NCBI GenBank assembly: GCA_002707335.2
Contig: PAMN02000023.1
Location: 1-11,248 of the forward strand
Source: Methanobacteriota archaeon
Lineage (GTDB): Archaea; Thermoplasmatota; Poseidoniia; Poseidoniales; Poseidoniaceae
DNA: 11,248 bases
Direction of reading: 5' to 3'
Made by a program: the position numbers and the translations under genes. The notes beneath the pieces were generated by a model. The model saw only the letters and a program-made list of their open reading frames with translations, was not told the origin of the DNA and made no database searches. This document shows positions 1 to 5,800 of the stretch, piece by piece. Within the stretch, counting starts at the first letter, position 1. Each line of letters begins with the position of its first letter.

Positions 1-205
1 GGGCCACTAGTTTACCAGTTGTCTGACAAGGCAATGCTGGGTAGCCACGCCCTAATAGATAAGAGCTGAAAGCATCTAAGCTCGAAACTAACCCAAAAAC
101 GAGACACATATTCATTACTCGTAGAAGACGAGTTTGATAGACTGCGGATGTAAGTACGAAGCTTCGGCGACGTATTCAGTCCAGCAGCACTAACAATGAA
201 GCAAC
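1..205 (+). rRNA. 23S rRNA, 3' end (partial)
   Basis: This is the last part of the large-subunit ribosomal RNA gene; the rest lies left of the window. It is recognised from the conserved stretch around 64-90 (GCTGAAAGCATCTAAG), followed by CGAAACT and a GAGAC block, as at the end of all 23S rRNAs. A perfect hairpin (ACTCGT 117-122 with ACGAGT 128-133) and the terminal arm ending in AGCACTAAC (186-194) match the last helices of the molecule. The exact mature 3' end cannot be set from sequence; about 195-210 is the likely range. 5S rRNA follows on the same strand, so the two are probably cotranscribed. No 16S rRNA or tRNA is visible here. Confidence 0.93.
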
Positions 206-246
206 TACTTTTCGTGTATGCACCGCACTAGCGAGTGCCCTTCATT
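195..246 (+). other. Structured 23S-5S spacer stem
   Basis: Just after the 23S terminal arm, AATGAAG (195-201) is perfectly complementary to CTTCATT (240-246). Inside the enclosed segment a second hairpin forms from GCACT (225-229) and AGTGC (234-238) with loop AGCG. The pair may be a processing structure at the mature 23S 3' end, or the outer stem may belong to the 23S molecule itself. The pairing is seen directly; the role is inferred. Confidence 0.4.
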
Positions 247-267
247 CATAAGTTCATGCCAATTCAC

Positions 268-287
268 GCAATCTATTGCTAGATTGC
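268..287 (+). other. Perfect 8-bp hairpin in the rRNA spacer
   Basis: GCAATCTA (268-275) and TAGATTGC (280-287) form an uninterrupted 8-bp stem with the 4-base loop TTGC. It lies between 23S and 5S rRNA, only 12 bases before the 5S processing stem. Some other archaea carry a tRNA between these RNAs, but this hairpin has no tRNA features. A role in rRNA processing is possible but inferred. Confidence 0.5.
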
Positions 288-299
288 ACTTTCAGATTC

Positions 300-440
300 G
301 AAAGAAGATGGGTGCACGGTCATAGCGGTGGTGTTTACCCGGTCCCATTCCGAACCCGGAAGTCAAGCCCATCTGCGTCATTACCGGTACTGTGGTGCGA
401 GAGCCCACGGGAATGTTTGTCACTGTGCCCCTCTTCTTTC
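300..440 (+). other. 5S rRNA flanking processing stem
   Basis: GAAAGAAG (300-307) is perfectly complementary to CTTCTTTC (433-440), and A308 also pairs with T432. After one mismatch (309/431) this stem continues into 5S helix I. The precursor therefore has an extended helix of about 16 bp carrying the 5S ends, a typical maturation substrate. The pairing is direct observation; the processing role is inferred from its position. Confidence 0.7.
310..430 (+). rRNA. 5S rRNA (complete)
   Basis: This is the 5S ribosomal RNA of the large subunit, about 121 nt, the usual length. Diagnostic segments are GGTCATAGCGGTGG near the 5' end, CCCATTCCGAACCCGGAAG (loop B/C), AAGCCCATCTGCG, and the loop E/helix IV region with GTGCGAGAGCCCACGGGAA. 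The ends GGGTGCA (310-316) and TGTGCCC (424-430) pair as helix I with two G-U wobbles. The gene lies downstream of 23S on the same strand with a spacer of about 100 nt. Short reading frames that cross it on both strands are spurious. Confidence 0.95.
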
Positions 441-457
441 CTTCTGATTTCCCCGCA

Positions 458-510
458 GCTGCCTTGCAGCAATCGCCGCATTCCGCAAATTTGCGGGTGC
501 GGCTTTTTTT
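458..510 (+). terminator. rRNA operon terminator, hairpin plus T7
   Basis: GCCGCA (475-480) pairs with TGCGGC (498-503), and inside it CCGCA (483-487) pairs with TGCGG (492-496) around AATT. Seven T residues (504-510) follow directly. A smaller hairpin, GCTGC (458-462) with GCAGC (466-470), lies just upstream. Archaeal RNA polymerase mainly needs the oligo-T tract, so such a strong bacterial-looking stem is notable. It sits about 45 nt after 5S and before tif6, so it most likely ends the rRNA transcript. Confidence 0.75.
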
Positions 511-560
511 AATTTTCAAAAATTACAACCACAAACAATGAGCATTCGAAATGTAGGTGA
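504..560 (+). promoter_or_regulatory. Putative tif6 promoter and SD
   Basis: The T-tract of the rRNA terminator runs into an A/T-rich TTTTTAATTTT element (about 506-516). As a TATA box it would place transcription start near 537-542, giving a leader of about 25 nt. A GGTGA sequence (556-560) lies 5 bases before the ATG at 566 and can act as a Shine-Dalgarno site. The SD is fairly clear; the TATA box is a weak assignment, since tif6 could also be reached by read-through from the rRNA operon. Confidence 0.35.
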
Positions 561-565
561 ATAAT

Positions 566-1228
566 ATGCCAATGTCAACTTGTGATATTCTAGGATCTGA
601 CCAGATTGGTATTTACCTGGCGGTTTGTGGCAATGTTGTTTTCCACCCTAATGAAATTCGTGAAGAGACAGTTCAGATTATTGAAAACAACCTAGGATTA
701 GAGAGAGTTCCTATTTCGATAGGTGGTTCTAACCTCATTGGTGCATTAGTTGCAGGTAACTCAAAAGGACTTGCCGTAGCAGATATCGCAACAGAATCAG
801 ACATTGACAAACTCACTTCCTATGGTGATGTTATTGTCATGGAAGGAGGGGTTAACACCGCAGGTAATCTAATTCTTTGCAATGAGAATGGGGCGATTGC
901 ATCTCCTGCGTTACCAGATGAAGGTGTAGAGATAATATCAGAGATTTTTGGTATTCCTGTTGCTGCTTCATCAATTGCTGGAGAGGATATTGTTGGTTCT
1001 CTTGGCGTTGCGACAAATCAAGGTGTGCTATTGCATCCTGATGTTTTACCAGACGAAGTACTACTTATCGAAGAAATCCTGGGCGTCGCTCCAATGGTTG
1101 GAACTGTTGCATTTGGCTCTCCATATGTAGGAGCAGGTATTGCTGCTAGTGATAATGGGGCAATAACTGGCAGAGAAACCACAGGTCCCGAACTAAATCG
1201 TATCGAGGACGCACTTGGACTGATTTGA
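566..1228 (+). CDS. tif6: Translation initiation factor 6 (aIF6)
   Basis: The product is a 220-aa archaeal IF6, the usual family length. aIF6 binds the 50S subunit near the L14/L24e face and blocks premature joining with the 30S subunit. The sequence shows the five pseudo-repeats of the pentein fold, with recurring small-residue signatures such as GGSNLIGALVAGNSKG, GGVNTAGNLILCNENG and GSLGVATNQGVLLHP, and the C-terminal GAITGRETTGPEL region. The ATG at 566 is preferred over a GTG three codons upstream (557), because the GTG lies inside the GGTGA that serves as its SD. In many archaea tif6 follows rpl39e and rpl31e; here it follows 23S-5S rRNA and precedes purC. Identification is firm; the exact start is likely. 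Confidence 0.93.
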   Translation: MPMSTCDILGSDQIGIYLAVCGNVVFHPNEIREETVQIIENNLGLERVPISIGGSNLIGALVAGNSKGLAVADIATESDIDKLTSYGDVIVMEGGVNTAGNLILCNENGAIASPALPDEGVEIISEIFGIPVAASSIAGEDIVGSLGVATNQGVLLHPDVLPDEVLLIEEILGVAPMVGTVAFGSPYVGAGIAASDNGAITGRETTGPELNRIEDALGLI

Positions 1229-1239
1229 ATCTGTGTGCC

Positions 1240-1274
1240 AATATTCAAAGACGGCCGATTAAACCACACCGTCT
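1240..1274 (+). promoter_or_regulatory. purC promoter with inverted repeat at start codon
   Basis: The 46-base gap before purC contains AATATT (1240-1245), a possible TATA box that would start transcription about 5-8 bases before the ATG. Downstream, AGACGG (1249-1254) and CCGTCT (1269-1274) form a perfect 6-bp inverted repeat with a 14-base spacer, and the right arm abuts the ATG at 1275. No Shine-Dalgarno sequence is present, which fits a near-leaderless mRNA. The repeat could be an operator between TATA box and start site, or an RNA hairpin if tif6 and purC are cotranscribed. The repeat is directly seen; its function is inferred. Confidence 0.4.
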
Positions 1275-2186
1275 ATGGGAGAATGTCTATACGCAGGTAA
1301 AGTGAAACAAGTTTGGTCAACAGATGACCCGGATATATTAGAATTCAGGTATACCAATCAAATTTCAGTATTTGATCAAATTATACCATCATTGATTCCA
1401 AGAAAAGGAGAATCACTAAACAGAACAACATGTCATTGGTTTGAATTGGTTGAATCTGAAGGAATTTGTAGAACACACATCGTTGAAAGGAATGCTCCTG
1501 ATCGATGTTTAGTTCGTCGTGTTGATATTTTTAGAGAACCTGGAACCACGCCAAGAGATGGAGAATGGGTATTTGTTCCTTTAGAAATAGTTTGTAGACA
1601 TTATCTTGCTGGCTCCGGATGGAGAAGGTACAAGCGTGGAGAATTGTCTGCAGAAGAATTAGGATTTGAAGCCGGTACTGAACTAGAACAAGGTGTAAAA
1701 TTACCAAAACCATATGTTGAAGTCACAACTAAGTTCGAAGCATATGATAGATTAATTGATACTGATGAAGCTCTCGAAATAGCAAATATCACACTTGATG
1801 AATTAAATTCGCTTATCGATGTAGTCGTTAAGGTCGATGCTTTGATTGAAAGGGAGGCATTGAAGAGAGGTTTAATTCATGTTGATGGCAAAAAGGAGTT
1901 TGCCCTCGGTCCAGGCAGGGTTCCTGTATTGGTAGATTCCTTTGGTACTTTAGACGAAGATAGATGGTGGGACGCAGAAGAATATGAGAAAGGAAACATT
2001 GTCCAACTATCAAAAGAATTTGTAAGACAACATTACATTGAAACCGGTCATCAAGAAGAATTGAGATTGGCTAGAGAGGGTGGAACAGAAGACCCACCAA
2101 TTCCAGCGCTTCCTCAGAGCGTTATCGATGATACAGCTGCATTATATTCATCAATGTATGAAAGATTGACTGGAAAAGGTTTCTAA
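1275..2186 (+). CDS. purC: SAICAR synthetase
   Basis: PurC (303 aa) joins aspartate to CAIR with ATP hydrolysis to give SAICAR, in de novo purine synthesis in the cytosol. Family landmarks are the N-terminal GKVKQVW nucleotide-binding loop (residues 8-14), ISVFDQ (30-35), IPRKGESLNR (41-50), the PLEIVCRHYLAGSGWRRY block (102-119), VDGKKEFAL (203-211), LVDSFGTLDEDRWW (219-232) and the C-terminal YERLTG (295-300). Length is closer to the eukaryotic enzyme than to the ~240-aa bacterial form. Motifs that usually read DTKFEFG and DEVLTPDSSRFW are altered, so this is a divergent subgroup. No other purine gene is nearby. The stop overlaps that of the convergent downstream gene by 4 bases. Confidence 0.9.
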   Translation: MGECLYAGKVKQVWSTDDPDILEFRYTNQISVFDQIIPSLIPRKGESLNRTTCHWFELVESEGICRTHIVERNAPDRCLVRRVDIFREPGTTPRDGEWVFVPLEIVCRHYLAGSGWRRYKRGELSAEELGFEAGTELEQGVKLPKPYVEVTTKFEAYDRLIDTDEALEIANITLDELNSLIDVVVKVDALIEREALKRGLIHVDGKKEFALGPGRVPVLVDSFGTLDEDRWWDAEEYEKGNIVQLSKEFVRQHYIETGHQEELRLAREGGTEDPPIPALPQSVIDDTAALYSSMYERLTGKGF

Positions 2187-2812
2187 TCGTGGATTCGCAG
2201 TAGTATTCCACAATTTCTCTTTTCGGCAGATCTGAGCATTGCAAGGAAATGTTTTGCTGCATCTTGGCATCCACCATCTAGTGGTTCGTCAGCTGCTGGC
2301 ATCCAGCACCTTGAAGTGATTAATTTCTTCAATTGTTTGACTTCTTCTATTGTCAGCCACCCCTTCATTGTTAATCCTCCTATTCCATTCTCTTTTTTGG
2401 TGTCTACCAATCTTGTCGACAAACAGTCAATAAGTTCGGTCAACTCAGTAAAACCATCCATCCTCTTGTTTTCTCTAATCCATTCTTGAATGTAAGTTAT
2501 AGAGGAGCCATCTCCATAAGGAAATCTTCCGAATTTTTCTTTTGACACACCAGCCTCCAAAGGAGCAGGCTTACCATTTTTCAATTCAACACAGGATAAA
2601 AAGAATAAATTAGCATCATCCCATTTTATTGAATCACGGTTTTCGGGGTTATCTACACCTTGCTCTAACAATCTTATTCGTAAATTGTCATCGTTATCTA
2701 TTGCCGTCTGCCAATCTCCGAATTCTAAGGCTTCATGTACTGCTTTAAGACGATGTGATACCATTGGATCGATTGTCGAAAAAGGAGTAGTGGTGTCAAG
2801 AGCCTCTCTCAT
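2183..2812 (-). CDS. Hypothetical protein, 209 aa
   Basis: I do not recognise this protein. It is a soluble, mostly helical-looking polypeptide with no signal peptide or membrane segment. Visible features are a Trp-containing N-terminal helix (residues about 18-40), a KWDDANLFFLSC segment (63-74), GRFPYGDGSSITYIQEW (95-111), and a C-terminal half with GWLTIEEVKQLKKLI (151-165) and DGGCQDAAKHFLAMLRSAEKR (179-199). Five Cys residues are scattered without a zinc motif. It starts 31 bases after the stop of the giant surface-protein gene on the same strand, so the two are probably cotranscribed. No clear SD precedes the ATG; Met17 is an alternative start. The stop TAG shares CTAA with the stop of purC. 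Length and undisturbed frame support a real gene. Confidence 0.75.
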   Translation of the reverse strand: MREALDTTTPFSTIDPMVSHRLKAVHEALEFGDWQTAIDNDDNLRIRLLEQGVDNPENRDSIKWDDANLFFLSCVELKNGKPAPLEAGVSKEKFGRFPYGDGSSITYIQEWIRENKRMDGFTELTELIDCLSTRLVDTKKENGIGGLTMKGWLTIEEVKQLKKLITSRCWMPAADEPLDGGCQDAAKHFLAMLRSAEKRNCGILLRIHD

Positions 2813-2843
2813 GTATCGAGGGGAGGGTCAGCTACGGATGAAG

Positions 2844-5800
2844 TCAACGGTTCTTGAAGAATGAATCCATTCTCCTGCCAATGTCATCTTTCTGTTCGTT
2901 TTGTCCACCATCTGTTTGAATCTCTCGCCTTAGGGCAGATAATCTTCCACTAGCAGTGTCATCATCAATATCAACAACTTCTTGCTCAATTTCCGTGATT
3001 ATTACTTCCTCTTCAGCGTCCTCTTCTTCAGATTCTTCCTCGAATGATATGTCCTCAAATTCATCTTTAACTTCTGTGATAGGCTCAATTTTCATCTCTA
3101 CATCGTTATTTTCAGGTAATCGGTTGACCGCTTGGCTCATATTCACATCATCCTTTTCCTTATCCCTTCTCAGGGAATTGTTAAGATTCAAAACTCCACC
3201 GAAATAAGCAATTATTACAAGTATAGCACCAATTCCTAATGTCCAATAAATGTCTCCCGAACTATAGGATACAAGTGGTTTTGTACTTGCATAAACAGTC
3301 ATTGAATCATCACTTGGATTATCATCAATATCCCATGGTGCATTGCAGGCTACTTTTGCAGTTACTGCGGTAGCGTCTTCTATCTCATCTGGCCTGTCTA
3401 TGGTTTCACTAGGTGGATACTTTCCACCATAAATGTCAACCATTACAGAAGTCGACCAATCTCCTTCTGACGCAGATATATCAACTCGACAAATTGATCC
3501 TTCCATTATTTGATAATTATTTCTGTCAACACCAAATTCAATATATTCATCATTCACTTCTAAGTTCGATAATTTAACATTCCAACCATTTTGTCGGGCA
3601 ATATGAGTTGTTTGCTTAGAGTATAATTCTATTCCATTTGAGTCGATGATTAAAACATCAACGGTAACGAAACCAGGATTTGGATCCCAATTAGATATTG
3701 ATAGGTTTGTTGTTTTATTTTGTCCTGCGCTTATCCTAATTACTTCATAGGACAGAATCTCTCCAGATTGAGATTTAATCCACGCATTCGCCACTAGGTC
3801 ATAATCAGGGTGTGCAGTGATTGTACAACTCGTCCATACCATTGAGAGTGGTTTTACTCCAAGCTCAGACAATGAACCTACATCAGTGCTACACGACGAT
3901 TGGTGGACAGGTGCAGGGATTCCAATTAGATGGAGAATTACTCCGTTATGCGTGACATTAGAACGCGAAGAGGGCAACTCGATAAGTGAACTTTCAATTC
4001 CATCAGGAGTATTCAAATCAATAGTTACTTTCTCACCAGTTCTTCCAGTATGAACTGGGCTGGATAAGAGGACGTTATCTGATTCAGAAACTACCATGTC
4101 ATAAACAGTTAATCCAAGAGTTGGATGTTCGATATGAATATCAAGTTGTATGTTTGCAGAATTCCAATTTGCTGCTGGCTGCAAAAGTAATGGTAATCCT
4201 TTGATCTCGTTCGGAGCAATTAACATGATTCCTTCTCCTGAAACATTCCAATCTGTTGGTAGATTTGGAATAGAGACATTTACTATGGCCATTTCATTTC
4301 CAATATTCTCTAACCATGTTGTTGGCATTGAATACACGTCTTGTTTTACCAGCCATGCTCCCTTTGAGTCGATTAATAACCCCGGAGCAGCGCCAACTCT
4401 GATGGGTACTTGCTGGGTTACTGCACCTGAACCGTCTCCATTTCGAACTCTTATCTCTAGTATTCCTATCTCTCCTGCTACAGCGTCATCAGGAGGGTAT
4501 ATTGAGAAATTAACTACAGTCGATGTTCCTGGATTGACTGTATTACCAACTAAGCCACTTGTTGGAATTGATGTATTCCATCCTCCTCCTGCGTTAGAAA
4601 TATACGGAGCAGCAGGGCTGTTACCTTTTTGTTGAATGGTAATTTCTATTTCTCCCCCTTCAGGTGGGACTTCTAAAACTGTATTTGCAAGATCTATTCT
4701 CCATCCAGATACACTTGATACCTCGATTATGATATATTCTGTTTGATTAATCGCAAAATCTCCTGAGAATAAATGAATTGTTAGATTCACAGTAGTTCCT
4801 GCCCAAGCATCTTCAGGTACTGATAGAGACATTGACATTGTTTGGCTTTGATTAACATCCAGTCTTGATGAATTGATTCCAACTACATTCCAAACGGATG
4901 AATCACCATTTTGATAATTGATGGATAAGCTCGGTTCTATTGTCAACAAGTCATCTGAATTTCCTGTATTTACCACAGTCATTCCCAATTCTAATTCCTC
5001 TCCAGGAGTTCCAAAAACAATTTCTCCGTCATCAAAGTTGACGTCCCATCTATGGTCAGGTCTAGCTTGTATTGTTATGTTAGCATAATCATAAACAGTA
5101 GAATCACCCATGGATGTCCACTTGAAGACCAGTTCAAATTTTTCTTTGGCAGGAACATCATCTGGCAATGTTACCCAAACTGGAACGTTAGACAAACCAC
5201 CTGCTCCTATAGTTCTTGTAGGATTTGAAATTTCAAACAAAACCTCAGGTTTTTCAGTTAGATTACCTGAAGTTGTAAATCCTTCAATCAGGAATGTATC
5301 TTCTCCATTACCGGGGTTTTCAAGTTTTAAAATCAATCTCGTACGCTCAGACACATTGAATGTTGAATCATTGAGCGGGTCGACAACCTCTGCATTTGCT
5401 CTGAAAACCTGCAAAACATGCAATGATATCGACAAGCTACTGTCTGACAAATTGTTAGCGGATTGATTGAAAAAGTGCCTCTTAGGTTGTGCATCCATTG
5501 GTAAATCTAGGTGTAACTTGCCATTTTGGCCGTTCATTTCGAGATTTGTTCCGTTGATCATCAAATCTCCAGATGTATACCATGACCAACCTTCCTTTAG
5601 CATAGATGCTTCTGACATATCCCAAACGATTGTACTTCCATCGTAATTTGATTGAATGTCCCATGTCAAGTTAGTGGAGGGAATAGTTCTGATGTGAGGT
5701 ATATCTGTAGAAATATCGCTGGCAAAAATTACTGCTGTGAAGTCCTCACAGATTTCATCATCACCCGATCCAATGCACAAGGTCAATGTTGACGATGTAG

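Noticed and set aside
276..519. Open frames on both strands over 276-512 and 292-519
   Set aside because: They lie across the 5S rRNA and its terminator and resemble no protein; they are chance frames in an RNA gene.
557..565. GTG at 557 as start of tif6
   Set aside because: It overlaps the GGTGA likely used as SD for the ATG at 566, and the extra residues are not part of the usual aIF6 N-terminus.
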